In this document: piece by piece, positions 8,801 to 15,672 of the stretch
Layout: each line of letters begins with the position of its first letter
Numbering within the stretch: the first letter of the stretch is position 1
Virus record (IMG/VR): IMGVR_UViG_3300020171_000126
Location: 1-25,422 of that record
Source: a virus
Reading direction: 5' to 3' (one strand)
Length of the DNA: 25,422 nucleotides
Notes under the pieces: generated by a model
Databases searched by the model: none
What the model saw: only the letters and a program-made list of their open reading frames with translations
What the model was told of the DNA's origin: nothing
Program-made: the position numbers and the translations under genes

Positions 8801-10399
8801 TTTTTCATTCTTTTGAGCATAAACAGGTATTTCAATATCCTTACCATACTTACCATAAAGTTCGGTTTCGTAATCATCAATGGCGGCTTGCGCCCCTTCG
8901 CTCGTAACGCTCTCACCCTTCGCAGGTTCAACGATCTCAGGCTTGGCTATGGTAGGCTCTGCCTGTTCCGCTTTAACGCCCTCAATAACTTCAGGTATAA
9001 CTCCGGTATCGGCTTCCGCTGCTTTAACCGCTTGTGTATCTTCAGTAATAATCTCGTCAGAAGTTGCTTTCTCATTTTCAACCTCCGTTAAAGAAGGGCT
9101 TGGAATACTCATACCGTCTTTTTTGGCTAGGGGTGCGATATTTTCATCCAAGCCTAAATCTTGTGTTTTATTAACTTTCTGTATTTCTTGGTTAATCTCC
9201 TCAATCGCTTCAGGTTCATTCGCCCTTCTGATTTCTTCCTGTAATGCAACAGGGTCATCAAGTTTAGCTGATTGATGGTCTATGATAATCTTGTTAATAT
9301 CATCAGTTGCACCGAGGGCAGAAACCTTCGGATGGGAGGCAACGGATAAAGCATCATCGACCGTCATTTTTCCTGATTGAAGCCCGGCTGTTACGTCTTT
9401 AATAATATTATCTTTTGTAAACCCGATTGTCTGCTCACTGGCTTCGTTAATGCCTGCCTGCAATTCATCATCTGAAACACCCGCTTCCTTGGCCTTCTGA
9501 TAGCCCTCACTGAGCTTATTGTTGGCAGTGATAGCACCCATAGGCCCACCCATCCCAAACCCTCCTATGAAGCCTTCAATGACACCCTCGGCTAAATTCC
9601 TCGAATCGTCATAACCCATTTTGGCTATAATGTTCTGCCAAACGGACTGAGTGGCTTCCTGTGCGCCTTCCTCAAATGCGCCTTTTATACCACCGGCAAT
9701 TCGACCACCCTTAAACGCAAACATTCTCCCAAGAGGTACAGATTCAAGAATGGCCGTACCAATGCCTGAAACCCCACCGTGTAATGTGGCCTCGCTTACC
9801 GTACTTCCGGCTTCTCTGGACTGTTCGTAATCTCCGGCTGCTTCTGGAGCAGCTATGGAAGAACCGCCAAATATAGCTGCCGCTTTCGGGCCAAGTCCTA
9901 AAACTTTCATACCAAATCCGGTTGCGCCCATACCCAATGCCATAGACGGAGCAGCTTCACCTACAATTCCAACGCCTCGTTTTAATGATGGATTTTCTAT
10001 AAAAGAACCACCAAATGTTTTAGGATGCTGTGCTTCCCAACCTTCCTGAGCTTCCTTTTTCCAAAAGTCGGAAACCATCTTACCCTGTTCGGCAAGACCT
10101 TCCGACCCTGCAACCTCACCAGCCCAACGCATACCGGAACCAACACTGCCTGCTAAACCCTCAGCACCCCTCGCTACACCTTGAGCGAATGTTTTTGTAT
10201 ATCCTGGTTCAGGACCGGGATCTTCTGGAATGTTTAAAAACCCAGCAAGCGCGGCATCTTTATCATCGTCAGATAAATTTTTATATTCCTTCGTATCGCC
10301 AAAATTAGAATGAAACCATCCTGCCTTGGCATACGATTTGTCCGTATCCGGAAGGTTTTTGTATTCCTCAGAAGATGCTATTTCGTTCCAATCTTGCAC
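2900..10399 (-). CDS. Giant polyvalent virion protein with ADP-ribosyltransferase-like and metallopeptidase-like regions (2499 aa)
   Basis: This single open frame of 2499 codons starts at GTG (10399), with AGGT nine bases upstream. Residues ~10-55 hold two copies of a YKNL-D-DK-A-AG motif. Residues ~136-185 are Gly/Ala-rich and hydrophobic. Residues ~400-560 are an acidic, Glu/Ala-rich linker. A segment near 1000-1025 (AVESGDMESAQKMVDDAA) is the usual lead-in to ART domains of phage polyvalent proteins. The ART-like set follows: YRA (R1107), WISPSRS (1123-1129), and SDVWWDTNSINEFGYDDG with E1163. HEMFGH at 1312-1317 is an HEXXGH zincin-like motif, with E1359 or E1361 as possible third ligand. 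Residues ~1940-2020 are charged coiled coil. Hydrophobic stretches near 2030-2060 and 2235-2265 precede a basic C-terminus, in the style of large polyvalent-associated domains. By family knowledge such proteins are packaged and injected with DNA to modify host targets; ejection and enzyme activity are inferred. Confidence 0.85.
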   Translation of the reverse strand: MQDWNEIASSEEYKNLPDTDKSYAKAGWFHSNFGDTKEYKNLSDDDKDAALAGFLNIPEDPGPEPGYTKTFAQGVARGAEGLAGSVGSGMRWAGEVAGSEGLAEQGKMVSDFWKKEAQEGWEAQHPKTFGGSFIENPSLKRGVGIVGEAAPSMALGMGATGFGMKVLGLGPKAAAIFGGSSIAAPEAAGDYEQSREAGSTVSEATLHGGVSGIGTAILESVPLGRMFAFKGGRIAGGIKGAFEEGAQEATQSVWQNIIAKMGYDDSRNLAEGVIEGFIGGFGMGGPMGAITANNKLSEGYQKAKEAGVSDDELQAGINEASEQTIGFTKDNIIKDVTAGLQSGKMTVDDALSVASHPKVSALGATDDINKIIIDHQSAKLDDPVALQEEIRRANEPEAIEEINQEIQKVNKTQDLGLDENIAPLAKKDGMSIPSPSLTEVENEKATSDEIITEDTQAVKAAEADTGVIPEVIEGVKAEQAEPTIAKPEIVEPAKGESVTSEGAQAAIDDYETELYGKYGKDIEIPVYAQKNEKINTPLTKEELSHIQNLYDKRDVIDKTDLSDFVSQVKKDTGLSETEASKALAAINIKEGQDDSVYFAADTLKNITKSLPSTLSKLYNHFSEGGDHSEFRIGGTVENLKLEGRAYNDDLITTEWDKEALRKTEAIFNAIAKNRNIKPINLSKITNIKALPPPPVKESLPEKQVDSPFVGAQNMSVSRTTAKKQADGKFKLFFTGTRNEVFPGKIFKSAPESKQYFKTEQIKYQESQKSPTTEPGKQKAEVKEKAEITGDKEKTVSVDMPKKEADALSPKEQKAYLLAEIDKAIEQHEKDNELEKGAVEEFYKIVKRWDKSRHYTFEVPGDGEFEIDGNTLVAFKQQVSKNFPTVKTVPSFRFKSTDQINYIGRDKKIQELVGDIKKFKPEDIQSIKDRIENAKKKLNTEEKNPDKKFANIPLNYLDNWLLSNGASEEVINEIKRSNQAEPSKAEGKKEQYAVKKIDKTKDAEYLKAVESGDMESAQKMVDDAARKAGYISGEDYRMMHQAPDRENINLSELMDSDTVPNDYWTEPQYYQADNDEYSSFNKIKSAIEREKKRIADGVARPTKIWMYRAVPKNIKDSKFRNGDWISPSRSYAKSEGLGIPEGYRVIAERVNISDVWWDTNSINEFGYDDGKEYAYKNTKNNRKLVDVVTKSSMGKIIPLSERFNSRKFETQYSTKTSPLSAKTNLVKDIQSLLSGAVKSHGVSVGTSENGNVWVRTKNGHALTVEFTDTIEPNKEAFNIGYQKEQESGEIIAGSYQGNVVKISDVGDKWTVAHEMFGHWLEDTGLLTNKDLTILDRRVRRFDKFKGLSPQEARASYIAQELENRAKYRHTALGRTLQKIADFIDGLVSLIARTSRNVIKGVESGKVFNQEGSKTAQEGMPLYSTKHSDFADKFLERYETKKETPAEVVKKIKEEEKHFNGFLGDMVDIVKNINKGYEGKKDTTLLGKIFRTPEFWKIPTLKRLYETALKRPDAYHHTFNRITQSESGEDYVHKLRILKKQDKSQFQEVQGFITKSDRNKTRLPYDVVNPPSGGDIYSVYKAKRSKDAQPIARFKTERDAWDYTTAMTASDMIKQGVFTEQGADAWLAYRQIMDNGLELLQQDMEDLIQKYEDLGMPLPEIAVRMDGESVKIDLKAALAKMGEMKGFYAPRLRPPGKFKLIATKEGTNPIMEFSDSKAVLSVRENALRKQGYSVKKDVSGKMPEDVFEIAGNTIGTQALINQALSKIGSSEGIKELKEIGIKTEWRDFADGSKSFIAVADRPKLEYTQVFEALGFKSHPRGLKGREFRLEWELKNAQADIEEKLTDKIFETAGITPDTDLLFATQLANQVANIIRGRGFRSSMIKRDEKVGKDVWMGYEEDPLINSVKYARGLAAGIAKKQMAIEMAQVVTGTDISWDNFKDGHENELKIKKFQQQIKELAGKKTKTEQDAKRKELAELRESYYREYLDLVKERRLDPEKQENAFREARVYMEDMLRNEERIDRIMGSIRGLAVIKYLGFRVSAPLVNLTALVTSVPATMNGYAGIPLHKTMRYIGIGSALYGKYKFGKKETLSPDMLRVFQEIEDKGWHTAQYNKEALSVLQSKFGRGYSDFAEWSMKMFGVTEQLNRVATIAGTYKAIKDMHKGKWTEEDHKVAMKLSKKVSDRGHGVYGKATLPYFARGKDLGAQIARAYYVFRKFSHNYLQTMWDLGYNKRQAKAALYMALSPAVIAGVGSSVLTPVIAAMLKAAGMDDPEEELYSWLENKHGETMSQYARYGVAGLGGYGFSIKGSLAIGIGDIPTNLSDVFGAPGSVMSDIFVGGKNLIQGDISKGFEKILPLSMGAPLKAIRESTEGVTTGSNVPVFYGNEQLRANELDAFYRALSFNPARMAGIREKQWKEKQINYKYSDKRQELYAQLKKFYLQPTHERTKDKYADILLAIQEYNERVQSKGIANRIPLITPRSIKSNLKRSFRPSKTERMR

Positions 10400-10404
10400 T
10401 TTAA

Positions 10405-11643
10405 TTACCTGTTAATTTTACGGAATGGAATACTACCTTGCATCCGTTTCCCAATTTCCAAATAAGTCTGAAGTTGATTTTCAGTCTTCCCTGTCTGTGT
10501 TTTAACTTCTTTTTTTGGTTTAACTTCCGGCTTAACACCCTCAATCTTATCCATCATTCTTTGATATTTCTCACGCTTTCTTACCTGTTGCATTTTTTGC
10601 TGTGGCGTAAGCTCTACTTCTTGACCAAGACTGGTAATAATAGTTCCCCTTTCGAGAATCTCCTGCGCCTTGTTGTATTGTTTTAACGCATTGCCGAACT
10701 TAGCCTTATCGACATCAGACAGCTTTTCAACATCAACTTTTTTAGCCCTTGCTTCGGCTGTTTTTTCTTTAGCTGAGACTTCTCGCTCTTTAAAACCCTT
10801 GTCAATTTTCTTTTGTTCACCAACCGTTAAAGACTTTCTATCAGTTTTAACAAACCCTTGTTTTTTAACATCCTCGACCGTAACCGGGTTTCCTTCCTTG
10901 TCCGTCAAAAGCCCACCGTTCTTATAGAAAAACCATTCCCCTGAACTTTTATTATCTTCCGGTGATCGTTTAAAAAAGTAACTCCCTTCAATTACATCCT
11001 TGCCGTTTGTATAAACACTTGGATTCAACATTGCCTCTTTATTGTGCGCTCTTGTATTTTCAAGATCGGCTTTAGCTAATACCGGAAACTTTTCCTCATT
11101 GATTTCTTTCGCTTTCGCATAGGCTTGAAACAATGTCATTTCACCAACATCTTTTTTTTCACCTTCCTCGGTCATTGTTAATTTCATTTTGTTGTCTTTG
11201 GTTAATTCAGCGGTATATGGGCCAGGTGCTTCACTGATGGTTTTAACCATTGCTTTAAGAGCTTTATTGTCATCACCTGCTTTCATATGAGATTCAGCAA
11301 CGCCAAGATTTTCCACGTACTTTCTGTAATCAACCTTAGTTCTTTCCATGTCGTTTTTGTCAATGCCTGCTTTAAACTCTTGATTTTGTTTCATACTTTC
11401 AAAATATGCAGCAAGCCCCTTTTGAGCAGACAAAGCATCTGTCTCAGGATTATATTCTTTTTGAGACACTTTTAAATCAAAGTTTTTAGGGTCTAAGGTT
11501 CCGTTGGCAAATTTATTAAAAAATTGCTTTACACCTTCATCTTCGGCTCTCGCGCTCTCCCTTGCGCCGATCTCGCTTACCGCATTAATCCCTTGCGTTA
11601 ATCCCATCCAGTCTCTATATTCCGGTCTACCGTATTGATCCAT
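10405..11643 (-). CDS. Putative internal virion / DNA-ejection protein (412 aa)
   Basis: The ATG at 11643 has a GAGGA SD four bases upstream. The product is almost entirely hydrophilic and helical. An N-terminal DWMGLTQGINAVSEIGARE segment is followed by long Lys/Glu-rich stretches (residues ~270-390, e.g. KKIDKGFKEREVSAKEKTAE), typical of coiled coil. No catalytic motif, signal or membrane span is visible. Its place between small glycine-rich internal proteins and the giant polyvalent protein matches the ejection-protein block of podoviruses such as T7 gp14-gp16 or P22 gp7/gp16/gp20, though sequence similarity to those is not evident. The gene ends five bases before the next start. I infer a role in the internal core or ejectosome. 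Confidence 0.65.
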   Translation of the reverse strand: MDQYGRPEYRDWMGLTQGINAVSEIGARESARAEDEGVKQFFNKFANGTLDPKNFDLKVSQKEYNPETDALSAQKGLAAYFESMKQNQEFKAGIDKNDMERTKVDYRKYVENLGVAESHMKAGDDNKALKAMVKTISEAPGPYTAELTKDNKMKLTMTEEGEKKDVGEMTLFQAYAKAKEINEEKFPVLAKADLENTRAHNKEAMLNPSVYTNGKDVIEGSYFFKRSPEDNKSSGEWFFYKNGGLLTDKEGNPVTVEDVKKQGFVKTDRKSLTVGEQKKIDKGFKEREVSAKEKTAEARAKKVDVEKLSDVDKAKFGNALKQYNKAQEILERGTIITSLGQEVELTPQQKMQQVRKREKYQRMMDKIEGVKPEVKPKKEVKTQTGKTENQLQTYLEIGKRMQGSIPFRKINR

Positions 11644-11652
11644 AATATCCTC

Positions 11653-11907
11653 TTAACTCATTAAATATGCGCCAAGTCCTAGAATTAACCCGCCTATCCC
11701 AAATGTACCTGCGGATGAAGCCATGCCTAATGCATTGGCAGCAGCTATGCCGGTCATCCCACCACCAGCGGCATTCATCATGCCACCGCCAACCGTTTTA
11801 TCAGGAGGAATGATCTTTGTTCTTTTATCCATACTCCCGGTAATACTTGAAGCTTGCCCGGTCATTTGCTGCGCCCTGTCCATAGGGTTTTGAATATTAT
11901 ATAACAT
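11653..11907 (-). CDS. Small Gly/Ala-rich hydrophobic internal virion protein (84 aa)
   Basis: The start overlaps the upstream stop as TAATG, with a GGGAG SD. The N-terminal half is polar (MLYNIQNPMDRAQQ). From residue ~38 it becomes VGGGMMNAAGGGMTGIAAANA and then a hydrophobic helix of about 20 residues (FGIGGLILGLGAYLMS) reaching the C-terminus. Small proteins with this Gly/Ala-rich membrane-active end sit in the ejection block of many short-tailed phages and probably help form the channel through the host envelope. That role is inferred from composition and position. A holin is less likely, because there is one good span only and no lysis neighbours. Confidence 0.62.
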   Translation of the reverse strand: MLYNIQNPMDRAQQMTGQASSITGSMDKRTKIIPPDKTVGGGMMNAAGGGMTGIAAANALGMASSAGTFGIGGLILGLGAYLMS

Positions 11908-13031
11908 TAATATGCTCCCATCATTGCTTCACGTCTGCGCCTGAATGTTTCTTCCTCGGCTGCTGTTCTCGCTCCGGTTCTTGCTCCGGCAAGCGTTTTA
12001 CCATATTGTAAACCCGTCTGACTAAATTCGTTCTTGCCCCTGCCGGAGTTTGGGTTTATGCCGTACTTGGCTAAATTTCTAGCGGTTCTTTGTTCTGCCC
12101 CGGCAAACCCTGCCGCAACATCACCTGAAGCCTGGTTGACTTTCTCATTAACATCTACTCCTTTGTCTACTTCTGCGAAATATTTATCTCGAACAGGTGT
12201 ACGTAATGCTATCCCTGCTTTATCGTATTTATATTTATCGGTTTCGTATCCATATTGCGCCCTCATTGTATCTGCCCAAGGAGCTATAAGCCCTGTGTCA
12301 GCTTCAGCTTTAGTTTTGCCATATGTGTATTGAGCGCCTTCCTGACCCTCCATAAGAGGTCTTAACCTCGCAGCCTTGCCCATTTCTTCATTGGCCGCTT
12401 CATTCTCAGCACCAAGCCTTGACCTCGCGTAAGCGTCACTCATTGCAGCAGTATCAGCGGTTTGTCTTTCAAGTTGATATTTTGATTTAACTGCTGCAAC
12501 TTCATCATCAACAAGGTCTCTTCCTTTTTCAGACCTAAGTGCGGCAAGTTCGGCCTCGGCTTTGGCTTGTCTTGTCTCGTATGGAAGCATTTCCATATTT
12601 GCGCCAATCTGTTTAAGTTCAAGATTTGCATAGCTTACATCGGAGCCGTCTGGATTTTTTAAACCACCAACACTCGATCCTTCCGTGCCGCCTGTATATT
12701 GAATATCAGCCCCAGGTGCGAGACTTACATTAGAAAGATTTCCATCAAGATTGACTTCGTGGGTTTTACCATTAGCGTCTTTCCATCCGCCCGGCGTTCT
12801 TGTCCACAGGTTCCCGCTTTGGTCGTGATACTGTCCTTCTGGTAGATCCCTATGCCCCTTGGATGTATAATTACCAGTATCAGTGCCTTTATCGCCAGGG
12901 GTTTCAAACGACCCTGTTTTATAAAAATTCATAAACTCTTTAGCCCAACCGCTTTGTTCCTCTGCAAGTTTAGCCATTCTTGCGTTATAAGCATAATCCG
13001 GTTCTTGACCGCCGCCGCCGCCGCTTGACAT
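11907..13031 (-). CDS. Putative internal virion protein (374 aa)
   Basis: The ATG at 13031 has an AAGGAG SD that overlaps the end of the upstream GNAT-like gene. It opens MSSGGGGGQEPDYAYN and then AEEQSGWAKEFMNFY. Residues ~45-130 form a Gly/Asp-rich insert with GQYHDQSGNLWTRTPGGWKD. The second half is Ala/Arg/Glu-rich helix (AYARSRLGAENEAANEEMG; GAEQRTARNLAKYGINPNSGRG; final EEETFRRRREAMMGAY). The NLAKYGINPNSGR pattern and this layout are typical of podovirus proteins annotated as internal virion or DNA-transfer proteins located after the nozzle gene. No enzymatic motif is seen. It is translationally coupled to the small hydrophobic gene downstream. Confidence 0.66.
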   Translation of the reverse strand: MSSGGGGGQEPDYAYNARMAKLAEEQSGWAKEFMNFYKTGSFETPGDKGTDTGNYTSKGHRDLPEGQYHDQSGNLWTRTPGGWKDANGKTHEVNLDGNLSNVSLAPGADIQYTGGTEGSSVGGLKNPDGSDVSYANLELKQIGANMEMLPYETRQAKAEAELAALRSEKGRDLVDDEVAAVKSKYQLERQTADTAAMSDAYARSRLGAENEAANEEMGKAARLRPLMEGQEGAQYTYGKTKAEADTGLIAPWADTMRAQYGYETDKYKYDKAGIALRTPVRDKYFAEVDKGVDVNEKVNQASGDVAAGFAGAEQRTARNLAKYGINPNSGRGKNEFSQTGLQYGKTLAGARTGARTAAEEETFRRRREAMMGAY

Positions 13032-13035
13032 AACT

Positions 13036-13545
13036 TTACTCCTTCACTGAATAAAACATCACACCATCAAAGTGTTTCTGTAACGTATCGTTATAAAAAT
13101 ACTTTGGCATTACACATGCTCTCGTAAGTTTAATTTTCTCACAAAATTTTAAAGCAAATTCGTTATCTATCGGAACAACCCCGTACATCATGGAAAACTT
13201 TAATTCATGAAGCTGTCTGTAAATATCTATTGAGGCATCAACCGTTTCCGGCTTTCCCCAAAATTCTGAAAATACGCAAAAATGAAAATCGCAATGATCC
13301 CACCTGATATTATCGCAAAGCCCAAACCCGGCTAATTCATCGTCTACGGTTACAGCAAAAAACAAAGTGTCTAATTCTGTTTTAAGTTTAGATAAAAACA
13401 TTTCTTTCGTATATTTAGAGTCACCATAAAAAATAAGACTTAAAACTCCGTCTTTCCCGGCCCTATCTAAAAGGCTCATGATAAAGCTGTCAGACATTGT
13501 TCTGACACCGTCTATCTCTACATAGTAATGAAGACCGACTTTCAT
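13036..13545 (-). CDS. GNAT-like acetyltransferase-fold protein, comparable to T7 internal virion protein A (gp13)
   Basis: The product has the strand-helix order of a compact GNAT fold: early strand and helix (SFIMSLLDRAGKDG), strand FFAVTVDDELAGFGLCDN (the usual 'is it useful to me' strand with a Gly turn), FHFCVFSEFWG, and a final segment ALKFCEKIKLTRACVMPKYF. The classical Q/RxxGxG/A acetyl-CoA loop is not obvious, so enzyme activity is uncertain. T7 gp13 and relatives, encoded next to tail and internal protein genes in podoviruses, share this fold and are thought to serve in virion assembly rather than catalysis. The ATGA overlap with the 60-aa gene upstream shows co-translation with tail genes, supporting an assembly role. 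The sequence is rich in Cys and Phe compared with neighbours. Confidence 0.6.
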   Translation of the reverse strand: MKVGLHYYVEIDGVRTMSDSFIMSLLDRAGKDGVLSLIFYGDSKYTKEMFLSKLKTELDTLFFAVTVDDELAGFGLCDNIRWDHCDFHFCVFSEFWGKPETVDASIDIYRQLHELKFSMMYGVVPIDNEFALKFCEKIKLTRACVMPKYFYNDTLQKHFDGVMFYSVKE

Positions 13546-13724
13546 ATCGGATTACCGCTATCGTCCAGCCTTTTCCCTGCTGAGTTTATCAGCCCGTATT
13601 CGACAAGGTCTTGCTCGGTTATAATTTTAACCGCATTCTTTTGACGCTCTAAAATTCTCTTTAGGGCCACGAAAAAATTAAATAGTCCGTCTGGTAAAGC
13701 TTTAGGAATATCAGGCAGCTTCAT
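13542..13724 (-). CDS. Small conserved phage protein (60 aa)
   Basis: The start lies inside the end of the nozzle-like gene (14-base overlap) and the stop overlaps the next start as ATGA, so translation is coupled both ways. The sequence begins KLPDIPKALPDGLFNFFVALK, continues with ERQKNAVKIITEQDLVEYGL, and ends in a polar tail. Short proteins with this LP-D-P start, amphipathic helix and 'T-xx-DL-xx-GL' end recur directly after podovirus tail genes. Their function is not established to my knowledge. I infer a tail assembly accessory. Confidence 0.62.
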   Translation of the reverse strand: MKLPDIPKALPDGLFNFFVALKRILERQKNAVKIITEQDLVEYGLINSAGKRLDDSGNPI

Positions 13725-15672
13725 TCAGTTCCCCCGGTGTTGTGGCAAATTCAATCGAAAATGTTGGAATATACCCCGAAAGTTCATATTGAAATTTTCG
13801 GTATTTATATCCTGCCGGGAGCTTCCCAATTCCGCTTTCGGTTATGTCCTTTGTGAATACAGGAGTTGTCGACCCGTCAATATAAATTCTCAGCGTAACC
13901 GTATCGGATATACTAAGCCCTGACTGTGTATAAAGTTTTGTTCCACCTATAGGAATTTCACCAATAGCGTCATCCCCGATTGCTCCTCCAAGTGAAAGAT
14001 CAGCGATCATTGCCGCATTCAACGCCTGAAGTTCAGCGGATATTCCAGATCCGCCAACAACCGTTGAATAAAAATTATCATCCAGGAATATTCTGAAAAC
14101 ACCGAGATTAACATGCCCTCCAAGGTTATATATTTTAGAATCCCAAACATATCGTTTGTAATTATACTGCTCACCAGCCCATTTTTTAATTTTATACACG
14201 TAGTCTGACGAAAGATCGTTCGGATTTTCCCTTTCATAAACAACAATATAAAATTGTGAATCCGAGTAAGACACATACCCCGCATAAGCGATATCGGCAT
14301 TTAGTCTTGTGAAATCGTTTGTTTGAAAATCAAATATAAATGCTGTTCCGGCAGATGGGTTAAACCCAAAATACTTGTCATTAAAAATATGTCCATTAAT
14401 ACCTGCTGGGACAATCTCTGCCCAATCTATAATGGAAACAAACGGACCAGTAACATTTGCAATTCCGTTCTGGTTTAAAAGCATCAACCCTTCATTCGAT
14501 GAAAAGGGAACTCCTCGCTTAGAAACAGTAACACTTCTTTTTGAAACACACGGTTGAAAATCATCCATATCAATAGACATCATTTCTTCTGGCGCGTTAC
14601 CGATTACTAAAAAATGTTTTGCGTCCGTTAGAACTACAGTCATTTCGCCGAGCTTCGCCAGTGCCACAACTGTATATGGAAAACTCATATCCTCATCAGG
14701 CCATGCATGAGGAAGCCAAGGTTCGGAGAAAACAACTTTATTGTCAATAAACCCTGCGAACATTCCATTTTGAACAGCGATAAGACCCGTCAGCCCGGCT
14801 GGAGGAGGAAGATAAGTCTCTGACGAAAAGACCTCACCACTGTCTAAACTCGCCGTGTCTATATCATCAGTAACCGTGTACCATTCCCAATAATCAGTAC
14901 CGGACCCGCCTATCCCGTTCGTAGCATCATCGGGATCACAGGTCGTATTATCGTTAATACATTTATAAAGCAGAGTGTTCCCGCCATCGGTCCATTTATA
15001 ATAATGGTTGTTCATGGCGGTTGTCACTGCGCTAGTAAACGTCTCTATGGTCGGAAGCGTAACAACCTTTACAAATACATACTCTGTGACATCTTCCGAC
15101 CCGGACATTGTTCTATAAAGGTTTAATTTGGTTATCCCTCTTGTTATTTCAGGGGCTTCTATTCTGGTAATCAGCCACGTTGCGCCTGTAGGCTTTGCAG
15201 TCTGAACAGCCGTAATAGGCGAAGAAGATCCTTCCTCTACTCTCGAAGTAAGCCACGCATAAAAATAGCTTCTTTGTTCATCCGTTCCCGTTCCGGCAAC
15301 TGAATTTGTCGCAATCGGTGTATATGTAGGAAAATTTACACCGAGTTTATAATAAGCCGGCGGAACGTCAGTAATATCGTGAACTCTTGGTTCTGCCTTG
15401 CCGGAATAATAAAGTCTTACATATGGATCTGAGGCTATCGGAGAACGGACATAATCAAGGTCTACTGTGTCAGTTAAAAAATCACTATCGTATTCATTTA
15501 AAGACAAAACAGAAGCGTCTATAAGAACTTCTTCTTCAGAAGAACCGTTCCATGCCCGAAGATCGCCACGTGCCATATCGCAATTATAGGCAAGGTTGGC
15601 ATCGTTGGCCTCTAATAGGTTGTCGGTAAGTCTTGGGGTTTCGCCCTTGAATGAATATGTGCCTATCTTCAT
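13711..15672 (-). CDS. Tail nozzle-like / tail tubular protein B-like protein (653 aa)
   Basis: The gene begins by TAATG overlap with the fibre gene upstream. Its N-terminus (GETPRLTDNLLEANDANLAYNCDMARGDLRAWNG) is the hallmark start of nozzle or stabilisation proteins of short-tailed phages: a Pro-Arg, a Leu-rich element, an 'NA-xx-A-NC' turn, then a short strand leading to beta-propeller repeats. The remainder is beta-rich, with AYFYAWLTSRVEEGSSSPIT-like propeller strands, a central KLGEMTVVLTDAKHFLVIGN region, and the C-terminal FQYELSGYIPTFSIEF end. Length matches the family (about 550-800 aa). It would form the distal end of the tail tube through which DNA exits. Sequence similarity to T7 gp12 itself is not claimed. 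Confidence 0.78.
   Translation of the reverse strand: MKIGTYSFKGETPRLTDNLLEANDANLAYNCDMARGDLRAWNGSSEEEVLIDASVLSLNEYDSDFLTDTVDLDYVRSPIASDPYVRLYYSGKAEPRVHDITDVPPAYYKLGVNFPTYTPIATNSVAGTGTDEQRSYFYAWLTSRVEEGSSSPITAVQTAKPTGATWLITRIEAPEITRGITKLNLYRTMSGSEDVTEYVFVKVVTLPTIETFTSAVTTAMNNHYYKWTDGGNTLLYKCINDNTTCDPDDATNGIGGSGTDYWEWYTVTDDIDTASLDSGEVFSSETYLPPPAGLTGLIAVQNGMFAGFIDNKVVFSEPWLPHAWPDEDMSFPYTVVALAKLGEMTVVLTDAKHFLVIGNAPEEMMSIDMDDFQPCVSKRSVTVSKRGVPFSSNEGLMLLNQNGIANVTGPFVSIIDWAEIVPAGINGHIFNDKYFGFNPSAGTAFIFDFQTNDFTRLNADIAYAGYVSYSDSQFYIVVYERENPNDLSSDYVYKIKKWAGEQYNYKRYVWDSKIYNLGGHVNLGVFRIFLDDNFYSTVVGGSGISAELQALNAAMIADLSLGGAIGDDAIGEIPIGGTKLYTQSGLSISDTVTLRIYIDGSTTPVFTKDITESGIGKLPAGYKYRKFQYELSGYIPTFSIEFATTPGELNEAA

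Noticed and set aside
8880-9275. Plus-strand open frame of 131 codons.
   Set aside because: It lies opposite the acidic linker of the giant protein; Ser/Ala-rich sequence is the expected complement of Glu/Ala-rich codons.
11653-11907. Small hydrophobic protein as a holin.
   Set aside because: It has only one convincing span, sits in the ejection block and has no endolysin or spanin near it.
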